This document shows positions 1-11,003 of a stretch of DNA of 64,000 nt, piece after piece. A program made the position numbers and the translations under genes. Below the pieces are notes generated by a model that was given only the letters and a program-made list of their open reading frames with translations, did not search any database and was not told where the DNA came from. Each line of letters opens with the position of its first letter. The first letter of the stretch is position 1. The DNA lies in contig NMRB01000789.1 of NCBI GenBank assembly GCA_002633025.1, positions 139,026 through 203,025 of the forward strand, given 5' to 3'. This stretch comes from Notospermus geniculatus. Taxonomy: Eukaryota > Nemertea > Pilidiophora > Heteronemertea > Lineidae.

Positions 1-122
1 GAGTGTTGTGGAGCTGATGTATCATCACTAGGGGTTACCGGTAGCATTTCGAGGCAATGTTCGACGATCTACCTGTCACACGTTAGAGAATATCGGCAAG
101 AACAAGAGAAGAGGACCGTGTG
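1..122 (+). CDS. possible exon cut by the window edge, unrecognised
   Basis: The segment ends in a consensus-like donor (GAG then GTAAGT). One frame stays open from the first base for 40 codons and then meets a stop just before the donor (…YRQEQEKRTV-stop); another frame is open for the last part. Neither frame joins cleanly to the exon-like block at 2744, so this may be the end of a coding region followed by an untranslated intron, a UTR exon, or chance. No family recognised. The upstream part lies outside the window. Confidence 0.2.
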
Positions 123-371
123 AGGTAAGTTGTGCTTACACCAGACAATACTACTTTGATATTTGACTGGAGTTTTCCCATTTTTTCTTGACTGTGCCAG
201 TTTCAAAAGTTTAGGGAATCATGAAGTAATACGGTCTTCCAACATGGGGTATGCATGTTAATCATGTATTGACCAAGTTGGAAGATGACAGGCCTGTATT
301 CGTGAAGCCTCCTTAAATGTAAACCTTAAGAAGGAAGCTTCAAGAATATAGCTCGATTATTACTTTGTTGT

Positions 372-518
372 GGGACCTTATTCACAAAGCCCCTGTAGCT
401 TTAATGGTACCGGTATGTAAATCCTTTGTCAGACTGATAGTGAACAACAGGTCATCCGCAAAATGGACAATAGTTTACGTACAGCTTAGAGTTGCGGGGG
501 CTTCGTGAATAAGGTCCC
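372..518. mobile_element. 147-bp MITE with ~23-bp terminal inverted repeats
   Basis: The ends are inverted copies of GGGACCTTATTCAC (one mismatch over about 23 bp). The interior has no ORF. A related motif (ACCTTATTCACAA next to a GCCTCCATAG/CTATGGAGGC hairpin) recurs at about 5258-5306. The non-autonomous DNA transposon call is from structure only. Confidence 0.7.
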
Positions 519-604
519 TGGACTTTTCCCGTGCTTCCTGATTTGACGTCTGAAACTGTGAAAGTCTCTTTGATACCTCAGGCAACCCTGAAGTAATATT
601 TTTT

Positions 605-806
605 CTCACCATAGATTAATTAGATTTGTCATTAATTGGGTAATTAATGGAGAGGAAAAAAATAAATGGAAGCAAAATGAACAAAATAAAAAAAAGGCCC
701 TTTGTCATGATGCCTAGAGCGGGATTTGAACCTGTGGCCTCCAGTTCAACCTCAGCTTTGGCAGTTCATGACCATGCATGCTAACCACTAGGCCACTGAG
801 GCTCTT
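605..806 (-). mobile_element. tRNA-derived SINE, copy 1 (tRNA-like head at 711-804)
   Basis: On the - strand the head carries an RNA polymerase III A box (TGGCCTAGTGG, followed by TTAGC) and a B box (GGTTCAAATCC) in tRNA order and spacing, with an extended variable region. The first four acceptor-stem pairs (GCCT/AGGC) survive, but the T stem is mispaired, so this is a SINE head or tRNA pseudogene, not a working tRNA. An A/T-rich tail follows. A second copy lies 276 bp downstream. Confidence 0.65.
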
Positions 807-876
807 GTTAGTACAGGGAAACCATTATTGTGGTTTGCCTGGGAAAGCATAAAATTTTCTAAGAATGCAATGTTTT

Positions 877-1082
877 TTATCATAGATTAATTGGATTTGT
901 CATTTAATTGTACAATGAACATAATTATAGATAAGAAAAAATAAATGGAAGTAAATTATCGAAATAAAAAAAGCCCTTTGTCATGATGCCTGGAGTGGGA
1001 TTTGAACCTGTGGCCTCCAGTTCAACCTCAGCTTTGGCAATTCATGACCGTGCATGCTAACCACTCGGCCACTGAGGCTCTT
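877..1082 (-). mobile_element. tRNA-derived SINE, copy 2 (tRNA-like head at 987-1080)
   Basis: Same A box (TGGCCGAGTGG), B box (GGTTCAAATCC) and AT-rich tail (ATAGATTAATTGGATTTGTC) as the copy at 605-806, same orientation. The shared non-tRNA flank shows that the pair is either two insertions of one SINE or a local direct duplication of the whole unit. Confidence 0.65.
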
Positions 1083-1214
1083 GCTAGAGAGAGGCATTGA
1101 TTGGATACCAGTAGGTGTAGAACATTAAAGTCAAAGTTGGATTTTATCAACTGTTGTAAGAGGTTCTCATCCGACTTTACACTTCAACTCCGGTCTATCC
1201 TGAAATCTTTCTGT

Positions 1215-2210
1215 AGATTGTAGATTTTAGAGGTCAGATTGTCGTTGATGCGATTGTTTTGATCTCTCTCAGTTACTCAACTGAAGACGTTTGGGTTTAT
1301 AGTCTGATGTCAACTACAGTAGAGATTCTCATCTGACTTTACACTTCAACCCCAGTCTATCCTGAAACCTTTCAGTAGAATGAGTGAGGAACAACTCTCA
1401 ACTCTGATTCAGGATTGAAACCAAATGATGTACTCCCACGACTGAAGAATCCCAGCTTCAGCCTCTGTCTTCAGACTCCTCCCCCTCCTAACTCTGATTC
1501 TGGATGGATTGAGGGCAAAAGCCTACTCTCAGTACTGAAGACTGAATAGACCTGGCTTTAGCCCGTATTTAGACCNCCCTCTGTCTAGAGTCCCCCTCCT
1601 CCTTCAGACCAACCCCCGATTGTGTTTTGGTCTCTCTCTGCCTATAAGTTGTCACTCGACTGTGGAGATGAGATTGTTTTGATAACTGTCATCTGATGAG
1701 TTGTCATCCACCATGTAGATGGTGTCGGTTTGATGTGAGCTTGTTCTTGATGGATCTTCTGAGGTCAGATTGTTGTTGTTGAGATTTTTTTTCTCTTCCG
1801 CCATGTGAGTTGTCACTTATAGAGATGGCATCTGTTGTTGACATTTGAGATTAGGTTGTTGTTGATGAGATTGTTTTGATCTCTGTCAGCCTATGGTTTG
1901 TCACTCGACTGTAGAGATGACATCTCTTGTTAATCTCTGAGGTCAGATTGTTGTTGATGAGATTGTTTTGATCTCTCTCAGCCTATAAGTTGTCATTCTA
2001 TTGTAGAGATGGCATCTGTTCTAACATTTGAGATTAGGTTGTTGTTGATGAGGTTGCTTTGACCTCTGTCAGCCTATGGTTTGTCACTCGACTGTAGAGA
2101 TGACATCTCTTGTTAACATTTGAGATGAGATTGTTGTAATCTCGCTCAGTCAATGTCTTGTCACTCGACTGTAGACGTTGTGTCTGTTGTGAACTGTTGA
2201 GGTGAGATTT
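1215..2210. repeat. degenerate ~92-bp minisatellite
   Basis: Units contain GAGATTGTTTTGATCTCT, then CAGCCTATGGTTTGTCACTC, then GACTGTAGAGATG and a (T)GAGGTCAGATTGTTG link. Clear starts at 1867, 1959, 2050 and 2127 give spacings of 92, 91 and 77 bp; more diverged units reach up to about 1215. Contains one ambiguous base near 1576. No coding potential seen. Confidence 0.75.
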
Positions 2211-2500
2211 AGTTGATATCCTGTGATATTTGCCTCAGACTTTTCCCAATATCTTCTCATGTTTCCTGATTTCAAAGTGTCTTTGGAACCTCAGGCAACT
2301 CTGAAGTTATATTGTTGTCTGACATGGTCTATTTTGACTCTGTTGGAAAACAATATTACTTCGCTTTACCTGGAGTACTTCTGAAACTTCTCGTCTTTCT
2401 CGATTTCAAAGTGTCTGTGGTATTCCACGCAAATAGCGAAGTGATATTGTCCGCTAAACACGTTGCATTTAAAACGTGTTGGAAGATAATATTATGTCTG

Positions 2501-2636
2501 CTGTACACGATCAAGTTTTTCATCCAATTTTGTGAATATGCTCAATAAAGGCCTATGTTGGTTTATACATTGAAGTCCCGCTAGGCTCGGAAGTTGCATT
2601 TCCAAAAAAATTGATGGAAAATTTGATCGTGTACAG
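2501..2636. mobile_element. short MITE, terminal repeats CTGTACACGATCAA
   Basis: The ends are inverted copies of CTGTACACGATCAA followed by a TTTTTCATC-like stretch. The interior shares GAATATGCTCAATAAAGGCC and TTTATACATTGAAG with the element at 3245-3393, so the two are members of one family inserted in the surrounding satellite. Confidence 0.65.
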
Positions 2637-2743
2637 TGTGCATTACTTCAATATTTGTGTTTAGTTGCTCAGAGACATCCCGTCTTTCCCGATTTTACAG
2701 TTGTGTTAGTGTTTGATATTTAATGGTTGTTTTTGTGTTGCAG

Positions 2744-2795
2744 GTGCCTTGATGCTGGTCGAGGAAGAAGATTTAAGTGAAGAGGAGTATCTCTG
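2744..2795 (+). CDS. small exon-like segment, acidic peptide, unrecognised
   Basis: A 52-nt block sits between an acceptor (TTTTTGTGTTGCAG) and a perfect donor (CTCTG then GTAAGT). The only open frame reads an acidic stretch ending EEEDLSEEEYL. Joined to the next exon-like block at 5604, the split codon would become TGA, so this could be a protein C-terminus followed by a 3'-UTR exon. The phase does not fit the block at 1-122. The surrounding DNA is repetitive, so a chance match of splice sites is possible. Confidence 0.3.
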
Positions 2796-3244
2796 GTAAG
2801 TATAGAGACTTCAGAGAATCTTGAAGTAATATTGTTTTTGTCAATATTACTGTGAGATTTGTATGGAGTCTCACCGATTTCCCGATTTCCAAGTGTCATT
2901 AATACACCCGGAGCCGTGAGAAGTATTGAACACAATATTTCTTGTTCCTGGAGTGTTTTTGATACTTCTCTTCCCGATTTCAAAGTGTCTGCGGTACTTG
3001 AGGTAATACTGTCTTCGAACACGGCTACTTTGACGATGTTGGAGGTCAATATTAACTTTGATATTTGCTTTGAGTATTTCTGATGCTTCTTGTCTTTCCT
3101 GACTCTTTTGGTAATGTTGTCGTCCAGTATGGATGACAGTATGGTGTTTACGTGTAGTTCTTCAGAGTCAGGAAAGAGGAGAAGTATCAGAAGTACGTCT
3201 AGGCAAATAACAAAGTAATATTGTTTTCCGACAGAGTCAAATTA

Positions 3245-3393
3245 AGGCCTATACACACGATCCAATTTTTCATTCAATTTTCTGAATATGCTCAATAAAG
3301 GCCTACATGCGGGTTTATACATTGAAGCCACAATAGGCCAGGAATCTGAATTTCCCAAAAATTGAATGAAAAATTGGATCATGTGTACAGGCC
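3245..3393. mobile_element. second copy of the 2501-2636 MITE family
   Basis: The inverted ends share GGCCTATACACACGATCCAA / TTGGATCATGTGTACAGGCC. The interior again carries GAATATGCTCAATAAAGGCC. It is slightly longer than the first copy. Confidence 0.65.
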
Positions 3394-3897
3394 ATTAGCC
3401 ATTGTTGGAAGACAATATGACTTTGATATTTGCCTGGAGTACGTCTGATATTTCTTGTCTTTCGCGACTCTCTTGGTACGTCCGGCAGTGCTGAAGGAAT
3501 ATTGTCGTCCAGCATGGAGGACAGTTCGGCATTTGCCTGGAGTTTCTGAGAGTCGGGAAAGATGAGAACTATCAGAAGTAGCTCTAGGCAAATATCAGTT
3601 GTATTGTCTTCTGACATGGTTGAAGTAGCCATGATGTTGGAATACAGTATGACTTTGATATTTGCCTCGAGTACGTCTGATACTTCTCATCTTTGCTGAC
3701 TCTGTTGGTACTTCTGGCAATGCCGAAGTAATATTGTCGTCCAGCATGGAAGACAGTATGGTATTCAGAGTTGGGAAAGAGGAGAAGTATCAGAAGTACT
3801 TCTAGGCAAATAGCGAAGTAATGTTGTCTTCTGACATTGTCAAGTTAGTGATGTTGGAAGACAGTGTTGTCTCAAGTACTGTAGACAGTTTGAAATT

Positions 3898-4914
3898 GAG
3901 AAGAGCTCTTCCTCCTGGTGGAGGTGGAGGAAGACGACCAAGGATGTCTGAGTGAGGAAGAGATGTCTAGTAGAGGTGGCTTCTTCTGAGTCAGATCTTT
4001 CTTGGTTGTCTTTCTTCATGTCCACCAGGAGGCAGAGTATCGAGCTCCTCCTGGTGGAGGTGAAGGAAGATGATCAAGGATGTCTGAGTAAGGAAGAGAT
4101 GTCCAGTAGAGATGTCATCTTCTGACTCTTATCCTTCTTGGTCGTCTTTCCTCATGTCCACCAGGAGGCAGAGTATTGAGGTCCTCCTGGTGGAGGTCAG
4201 GGAAAACTACTCAAGATGATCTGGTTGAAGAGCTGAGACCTTTAGCAGAGGTCTTCTCTCTTGATTAAGATTGTCTTGGGATGAGGAAGAGATGTCTAGT
4301 AGAGGTGTCTTCTTCTGAGTCAGATCTTTCTTGGTTGTCTTTCTTCATGTCCACCAGGAGGCAGAGTATCGAGCTCCTCCAAGTGGAGGTGAAGGAAGAC
4401 GACCAAGGAGGTCTGAGTAAGGAAGAGATGTCCAGTAGAGATGTCATCTTCTGACTCTTATCCTTCTTGGTCGTCTTTCCTCATGTCCACCAGGAGGCAG
4501 AGTATTGAGGTCCTCCTGGTGGAGGTCAGGGAAAACTACCCAAGATGATCTGTTTGAAGAGATGAGACCTTTAGCAGAGGTCTTCTCTCTTCAGATTAAG
4601 ATTGTCTTGGGTTGTTTTCCCTGACCTCCACTAGGAGGAGCTCGATACTCTGCCTCCTGGTGGACATGAGGAAAGACGACCAAGAAGGATAAGAGTCAGA
4701 AGAAGACATCTCTACTGGACTTCTCTTCCTTACTCAGACATCCTTGGTCGTCTTCCTTCACCTCCACCAGGAGGAGCTCGATACTCTGCCTCCTGGTGGA
4801 CATGAAGAAAGACAACCAAGAAAGATCTGACTCAGAAGAAGACACCTCTACTAGACATCTCTTCCTCACTCAGACATCCTTGGTCGTCTTCTCCCACCTC
4901 CACCAGGAGGAGCT
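3898..4914. repeat. ~330-bp tandem unit plus large inverted copy (palindrome centred near 4574)
   Basis: Two direct units start at 3954 and 4283 (GAGGAAGAGATGTCTAGTAG), 329 bp apart. From about 4574 the sequence turns back and runs in inverted orientation to about 4868, giving near-perfect arms of about 290 bp. Inside each unit CTCCTCCTGGTGGAGG and CCACCAGGAGGCAGAG form smaller hairpins. Lysine/glutamate-rich frames here (MDMKKDNQERSD…) appear once per repeat and on both strands, so they are repeat-driven. Confidence 0.8.
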
Positions 4915-5342
4915 GGGGAAAGAAGAGGGGGGAGGGTGGCTGGGTGTTGATCCGATAGAAACCTTCGACGTGGGGGGTGAGCCCCTATATATCCGGAATA
5001 TAAGAAATAGGCTATCTCCAACAGAGGCCAAAAAAAATTTCGACGTGGATTCGGTCTGTAGGTTTTTACGTAAAACATGAAAACAGGTCTAGTACTTGAT
5101 TTCCAGTTTATTCGAATAGGGTGTAGCGTCGGAAGTTATCTTACATGAAAAGCGAAAGCAGTGGGTGCTTCGAAACTTTTGCGAGCTGCAGAAATTAAAA
5201 TTTTTTTCGTTTTCTTCTTGGGGAGGGCTGTCAGAAACAGTCTTACGTTGGAGTTGAACTTGATACCTTATTCACAACGCCTCCATAGCAAAGTTACTAT
5301 GGAGGCATTGTTTGTCACTTGAATAAAGCGTTAAGTCCACTC
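4915..5342. other. no gene seen; one short hairpin
   Basis: Unique-looking sequence without splice-bounded ORFs. The only structure noted is the perfect hairpin GCCTCCATAG / CTATGGAGGC at 5279-5306. Confidence 0.4.
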
Positions 5343-5470
5343 CAGGGCTGGGTTGCACAAAACTCATGTTAGCGCTAACATCATGTTAAATGACGTAAAA
5401 TGACAATGGATTTTGACGTCATCTAACATAAAAGTTAGCGCTAACATGAGTTTTGTGCAACCGGGCCCTG
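5343..5470. mobile_element. 128-bp MITE with 37-bp terminal inverted repeats
   Basis: Both ends read CAGGGC(T/C)(G/C)GGTTGCACAAA inward and continue through ACTCATGTTAGCGCTAAC, with two mismatches over 37 bp. The centre contains TGACGTAAA/TGACGTCAT. No clear target duplication. Structure-based call. Confidence 0.85.
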
Positions 5471-5603
5471 ATGGTTTGCAGCTCGCATCCGTTTGCTCCG
5501 CATCCACGGGTTCTTGTATCTTTTATTTTGGGATACAGGTAATTTCGGGATACATGTAAATTCGGATAAATTCGGTATAATTAAAGCTCATTTTATTTTG
5601 CAG

Positions 5604-5796
5604 AGTTCATCTCATCAAGACATTTGGTCACATCACAACATCTGCATGGAGTGGACATCCTGGTGATTACAACAGTTGGACGTTGCAAATTTTGCAGAGG
5701 CATGGTTCATCTTGGCAGCATTGGACTGTAAAGATAAAAATGATGTTGTTAACTACATGCACACTGAAAACAAACATGAAGGAAGGAAGTAAATAA
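5604..5796 (+). CDS. exon-like segment, possible terminal exon, unrecognised
   Basis: A good acceptor (TCATTTTATTTTGCAG) is followed by a frame that stays open for 64 codons, tryptophan-rich (…TSAWSGHPGDYNSWTLQ…), and ends at a TAA that overlaps an AATAAA polyadenylation signal at about 5791. With the 2744 block as upstream exon, the joined codon would be a stop and this would be 3' UTR. No domain recognised. Which reading is right cannot be settled from sequence alone. Confidence 0.28.
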
Positions 5797-6157
5797 AGAT
5801 ATACAAAGTCAGAAAATGTGAGATGTCAAATCATTCAACTTCCATCCACACCACAATCTAAATACAATAACTACAAGAGGACAGCTCCCAGGGTAGAGTG
5901 ACAGCTCCCTGGCTAAAGACCTTCCCTGCACGCACGAAGTAGAGTAGCACTACATGTAAATAGAGGACAACGTCATCTGGGGCGGTGGGACAACCAACGG
6001 ATCAAAGACGCCCATCCACCGGAGTTTTCTCATGGAAGTTGGCACACAATGGCAATGCAAAACATTGTTTATTTCCGCACGGCTTACACCAACATCAATG
6101 ACGCACACAGCTCTGTTATACGGAGACCCAACTCACACGAGAAAACTTCAAATAGTT

Positions 6158-6890
6158 CGGTCAATAAGCTCAAAATTGTGACCCGATCAGGACATAGCGG
6201 ACAAAAGCGCCATTTTTTGCCCAAATGTCCCTTTAATATGGTACTTCAATTCTAGAAGGGGCGCCCAAGTCAGATCGCCATGGTAACGTCAAAATCGGTG
6301 TTGAAGTTTTGGACACTGACTTTATCATTGGACCCAAGACCTGGGCTTTGTACAGGAAAATGGGACCCGATGTACAGCTAACTTTTGAACGGTTGGATTT
6401 ACACCCCATAAATGTATTATCAACAGATAGAAACATGGTGCCTCAGAAGCAGATAAGCATGTTCTTAATTGTTTTCAGTATTTATGTAATAAGAAATTAC
6501 GTTTTTTATGCAAATTAACACAAACTGGGTCAAAATATATTAAAACGTCGTTTGCAATTACCTTATCAGTTAAAAATTACTAAAAGCATGCTTATATGAT
6601 TATAAGGCACCATGTTTCTATCCGTTGATAATACATTTATGGGGTGTAAATCCAACCGTTCAAAAGTTAGCTGTACATCGGGTCCCATTTTCCTGTACAA
6701 AGCCCAGGTCTTGGGTCCAAAATGATAAAGTCAGTGTCCAAAACTTCAACACCGATTTTGACGTTACCATGGTGATCTGACTTGGGCGCCCCTTCTAGAA
6801 TTGAAGTACTATATTAAGGGAACATTTGGGCAAAAAATGGCGCTTTTGTCCAGTTTGTCCCGATTTTTCTCGTTATTGACTGTACTAAAA
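6158..6890. mobile_element. foldback-type element with ~285-bp inverted arms
   Basis: The left arm (about 6158-6443) and the right arm (about 6607-6890) are inverted copies differing at few positions. Both contain GGCACCATGTTTCTATCC and GGGCGCCCAAGTCAGATC or their complements. A ~165-bp AT-rich spacer separates them. The outermost 30 bp of the arms are more diverged. ORFs at 6233-6518 exist only because the arms are open by chance. Confidence 0.85.
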
Positions 6891-7080
6891 TGGATAGGTG
6901 TCTAAAGACCCTCTGTACATGCACCAAAGTGCAATGTCAGTACAAGTATTTGGACCTACAGCTACAGGGTGAAGTAGTAACCACCGCTGACAAGGCCTTG
7001 CTGTATACACCTAAGTACAATATCACTACAAGTACATAGAGAACAACATTGTGGGAGCAGTGACAACACAGACGAAACCA

Positions 7081-7200
7081 AGGGAGGTTTCGCAAGCACT
7101 CGGTTAGGCCGTATAACGACGTTTATCTATTGTTTGGGTGTACCCAAACAATAGATAAGCGTCGTCGTAGGGCCTAACCGGGCGCTTGCGAAATGTCCCT
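7081..7200. mobile_element. 120-bp palindromic MITE
   Basis: The whole element folds back on itself. It starts AGGGAGGTTTCGCAAGC, ends with GCTTGCGAAATGTCCCT and turns at GGTGTACCC near 7141. The element at 19811-19920 shares the AGGGAGGTTTCGCA end. Confidence 0.8.
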
Positions 7201-8451
7201 ATTCTTCTCACCAGCCATCGCAGACTAGGTGCGTATCATGATCACGACTGTTCAAGCCCACACCTAGAGTATGGATCACTACCAGTACACTGACGCCAAC
7301 CTTGGAGGAATTCTCCAAGCGCTAACTATCTGCATGACCTGGGTGGAGTAATACCCAACAGACTGAGGCCCTCTGTAGACACATCAAGTAAACTACGACG
7401 ATTACTACAAGTACAAGTACATAAATAGGTAGGAGATGAGAGTGGCAACCCAAAGGCGTCTATCCACGGGATAGTTTTATTATGAAGTTGGCTCACAATG
7501 GGCAATTCACCATCGTTCGTCTCCTTACGGTTTATGCCGTGACTAATGATGTAAACAACTGCTCAGAGTAAGCCAGCTGCCCATAGAAAGCAAACTCACA
7601 AGTGGATAGGTGTCAATATCACTACAAGTAGATTGACTATAACTATCTGCATGACCTGGGTAGAGTGACTACCCATAGGCTGAGGCCATCTGTGGACACA
7701 TCAAGTACAAATGACAAGTACATACACAGAGGACAACACCTGGGTTGGAGTGACAACAGGTGAAAGCCCAAAGTCAACTACCACTACAAGTGAAGAGAAC
7801 CCACACACAAAAGCCACCAGCACACCAGGTCATTCGCTAACTATCTGCAATGACCTGGGTGGAGTAACAATTCACAGGCCATCATCAGAACTGCATTGAA
7901 GACATCTTCAGTCATGTTCGTGGAGGAGGGACACTATCGGCCAAGACATCACTGTACAACTACTGGGGTGAGACAACCAATTCGTAGGCCGAGACCCTCC
8001 ACATGCCTAGGCCTACATGTACATGCCTGTCGTGCCTATAGGATACCAACTCTAGACTACTGGAAGTGGCTGCCTAACATCTCTCACACAAAAACCATCC
8101 ACTCTGACATCTCAACATTTGGACTTAGTAAATCTTAATTCACAGCATCTCAAAGACTTTCAATCCAAAAATCTTTCCAAGATAAAGTTTTAATATATCA
8201 CTCTTCAAGGTTGCATGTAATAAGTTACAATGTAGCAGTACAACATGTACATGTCTTGTATTTACTGGAAATATCACATGAGGGTTCGATGCACCAATTT
8301 TATGTCCATTTTGAGATAATAAACCCGAAACTTTTTAAAAATCTGTTTCCCGGTACATTTCAGAGAGAGGTCAGTTTCGTGAATCATTTTCAGTTGGTTG
8401 GCTGAGAAACAAGTACTAAAAAATGCTCAGGTCAAGTACATCGCAATGAGG

Positions 8452-8642
8452 TCATCGCCACTTCTCCACGGAAAGATGTCACTGCGACCGTATCACTTCA
8501 TCAGGCCTTTCCATTGTCTTGAGGACGTCATCTCCGTGGCAATACGAGATGTGAGCCTGAAGCCACAACATCACAGTTGTGTGATCGTTGACGTTCCGTA
8601 CAACGCAGTGGAATAAGTTGATACGGTCGCAGCGCCATCAAA
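8452..8642. mobile_element. MITE with GATGGCGCTGCGACC-type ends, copy 1
   Basis: The inverted ends are GATGTCACTGCGACCGTATC and GATACGGTCGCAGCGCCATC. The interior phrase AGGCCTTTCCATTGTCTT is shared with the copy at 12730-12885. Confidence 0.7.
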
Positions 8643-9215
8643 AGAATGGCCACAACCCCAAGTGCCCTCAGAAGATGTAAAATGTGCCCACGTGAGAGTT
8701 GTCTCGCGCAAGTTGGCTCTCAATGGGTAACTCAACCAAAGAAAACTAAATGGACAATCATTTGTGCCACTGGTGTAAGCATACCCATAAGAAACATGAC
8801 AAACCAACAATGGTGAATTGCCCATTGAGAGCCAACTTGCACACGAAAACTCATGTAGAGGAGCATCTCAACAAAGTCTCAAAATATAAATTGGCAAATT
8901 TTGGACATATCCAGATTGTGCTTCAAACCCTCAACATGACAAATGCACTGCCGTATTATGAATATTTAGGCACCTGCGCTTAAACCATAATTGCTTTTTT
9001 TGCCATTCATTCATGTCATTTGACATTTGGAAATTCCTCGAGCTCCCAAGTCTTGGTAAAGTCTTTTCCATACAGATCAGGACAATCAAACTTCATGACG
9101 TTGATCAGGTTCCAAGACTACACTGCCTACAATGAAGTGCTGTTGCACAACAAAGAGCACTGTCTTTTTACATGGTGTCAAATATGAGCAGGTCACCTGC
9201 GACACCTGCTGTGTA
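8643..9215. other. no gene seen
   Basis: The only structure is a short inverted pair, GAGAGTTGTC…GCAAGTTGGCTCTCAATGGG near 8695-8725 facing its complement (CCCATTGAGAGCCAACTTGC) at 8821-8840. It suggests another degraded MITE. ORFs here are short and have no splice support. Confidence 0.4.
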
Positions 9216-9490
9216 AAGGTGCCTACAGGTCGACATTGCATCTTGAAGCAACTAGCTTTCTGGCGATGGAAGCAACTCGGAGTGACTGATCAGATGCCGA
9301 TTTTGTTGACCTGAGCACGTTTGCATCTCTGAACAATTGCCAGATGCATCATGAGCGTCCTGTTCGAGACGTGCCAGTTACTCTGAGCTCCTCGCAATTG
9401 CTGAAATGGCGACCTGCGCGTGGTGGTTCTTCGATCTGCGACAGATCCGTCGAATTGCTTCAAGACGCAATGTCAACCTGTAGGCACCTT
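9216..9490. mobile_element. AAGGTGCC MITE family, copy 1 (275 bp)
   Basis: The inverted ends AAGGTGCCTACAGGTCGACA and its complement continue through ATTGC(A/G)TCTTGAAGCAA. The right flank is TTAA, hinting at a TTAA target. Five copies occur in this window (9216, 13028, 15341, 16202, 17039). Confidence 0.85.
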
Positions 9491-9603
9491 AACACTCCCG
9501 TTTGTGGTCAAGTGTGATTGTCCTGGTCTCTGCCGTAAATACTTTTAAAGTTGCTGTCATATTTTCTTCACTCAACTACCGGTACACTAATATTTGGCCA
9601 ATA

Positions 9604-10745
9604 CAGTCAGACTTTGTTAATCCGAACTGCGTTAATCCGGAAACCTCGCCATCCGAACATCAGTACATTGGGGACAAATTTCCGCCATGCATTTTCCCCC
9701 TCTTATCCGGAAACCCCGCTATCCGGATCCGGACAGTGTTATTGCGGAACAAAAGTGCAAATTCCCTTTAAAATTGTCCGTATAATCCGGACTAAGCTAG
9801 GCCTTTACTTTTCAACCGACCAACCGAACCCAAGCCTCGCCGCCCGTCGGCGTGGGTCGACCTGCCAAACTAAGTGTGAATTGTCGGTAATCGCGAACGG
9901 CCCCGAGAAAATTAGCCAGCTTGTTGATACAAGTAGGTCTAATTACGATTGATGGTCAGGAACTGCTGACACCTGATTAATTAATGTCCTGTTCATCCTT
10001 TGTCACAGTCTGCCGTAGGCCTAACAAACTCAACCAGACATTGTTGACCTGTTGACACGTGGCCTGCCGACATGGCCGATGCTGATCAGCTGATTGCATT
10101 GCAATTTGCGATATCTTTGTTTTGTTGACGATGCTCATAGTCTATGACGTTATAAATCATGAGGTACCACAGCAACAATTAAAGACTTCATTTCTAGAAC
10201 AGCATCCGAACCTTCCCAACGTATCCGAACATCTTGATGCAACTTTAATTCATTCCGGAGACAGTGCCTGGTTCAGCATACGCTGGAGGATTTCTTCAAG
10301 AAGTAGGCCTAGATCGACGGCACTGGTACATCATGAGGCCGATTGAGCGCCATCTGTCTGAAAATTCACACATGATGCTGTGATGTGAACTGCCTGACTA
10401 CTTTGCCGTTGGCACTGTCCCAAAAGATTTCGTCTCGTGTCCGTTGTGTATTTTTATCATAACTGTGCATTATTTATGATACTAATCGGTTGTAAATAGG
10501 CTAAAATATTTTTATTATACATGTGTATTTCTTTTGTTTGTTAACTTTATTTCTAATCTGGCTACCGGTACACCAGTGAAGTTTGGTTAGGCCTTCCATC
10601 AGCTTGGTGATCGTCGAGTCGATCATCCGTCGTCATGGTGACCCAATTTCACTCCGGTCAATGTCGAATTCGGTAATCCGGAAACTTCGCTAATCCGAAC
10701 TTGGAACCCAGGAACAAACAGGTTCGGACTAACGAGGTCTGACTG
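9604..10745. mobile_element. 1.14-kb non-autonomous pogo/Tigger-like (Tc1/mariner) transposon
   Basis: The left end, CAGTCAGACTTTGTTAATCC, and the inverted right end, CAGTCAGACCTCGTTAGTCC, carry the repeated 'TTAATCCG' pattern known from pogo/Tigger termini. Each end has a second inner match (AATCCGGAAAC(C/T)TCGC). The flanks are TA at 9602-9603 and 10746-10747, the Tc1/mariner target duplication. The interior lacks a long transposase frame. A few short open stretches (for example …LPDYFAVGTVPKDF) may be transposase relics, unproven. The 133-aa ORF at 9551-9952 mostly reads the terminus. Confidence 0.85.
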
Positions 10746-10796
10746 TACTAGTAACGCAATAGCCCATTCTCAAATTGACGTACCGGTAAATGACAA

Positions 10797-11003
10797 AGAT
10801 CTGCGCACTTCCTAGGAAATCTCAACCGCAACCTCGATCTGAAACTGAATGATGTGACGCAGACTACCCCACGACAGTGACGTTGTCGAAGACCCCACGA
10901 TAGTGACGTCAGACTTGATCATTGCTGAATCATGGACGGCGTCGCATCGGCAAGTTTCAGATTGAGGTTCTGGGCGAGATTTTGGCAGAACTGCACAGAT
11001 CTG
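10797..11003. mobile_element. diverged MITE with ~63-bp inverted ends
   Basis: The left arm GATCTGCGCACTTCC…AACCTCGATCTGAAAC pairs imperfectly with the right arm GTTTCAGATTGAGGTT…GCACAGATC. The interior has two near-identical CCCCACGA(C/T)AGTGACGT repeats. Confidence 0.6.

Larger units (their letters stand above)
2225..3840. repeat. degenerate satellite-like block, irregular units
   Basis: The block is built from repeated modules: GAAGTAATATTGTCTTCC, GACTTTGATATTTGCCTGG, GAGTACTTCTGATACTTCTC and GATTTCAAAGTGTC. These recur in both orientations at about 85-240-bp intervals. Single modules also occur at 140-340 and 540-600, so the array once reached the window edge. Short ORFs inside it only read the modules. 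Confidence 0.65.
5880..8140. repeat. degenerate minisatellite region interrupted by MITEs
   Basis: Recurrent phrases are TATCTGCATGACCTGGGT, GAGGCC(A/C)TCTGT(A/G)GACAC, ACTACAAGTACAT and (G)AAGTTGGC(A/T)CACAATGG, seen at about 6030, 6900-7080, 7290-7400, 7470-7500, 7640-7760 and 7840-7880. The units are too diverged for a fixed period. The Thr/Ser-rich ORF at 7711-7899 reads these repeats and is not taken as a gene. Confidence 0.5.

Noticed and set aside
711-1080. Two tRNA genes
   Set aside because: A and B boxes are good, but the T stem mispairs and both copies share long non-tRNA flanks, so they are SINEs or pseudogenes.
3840-5080. Lys/Glu/Asp-rich peptides (MDMKKDNQERSD…) found three times
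   Set aside because: They are translations of a ~330-bp tandem and inverted repeat and occur on both strands.
9551-9952. 133-aa + strand ORF
   Set aside because: It mostly reads the terminal repeats of the pogo/Tigger-like element.
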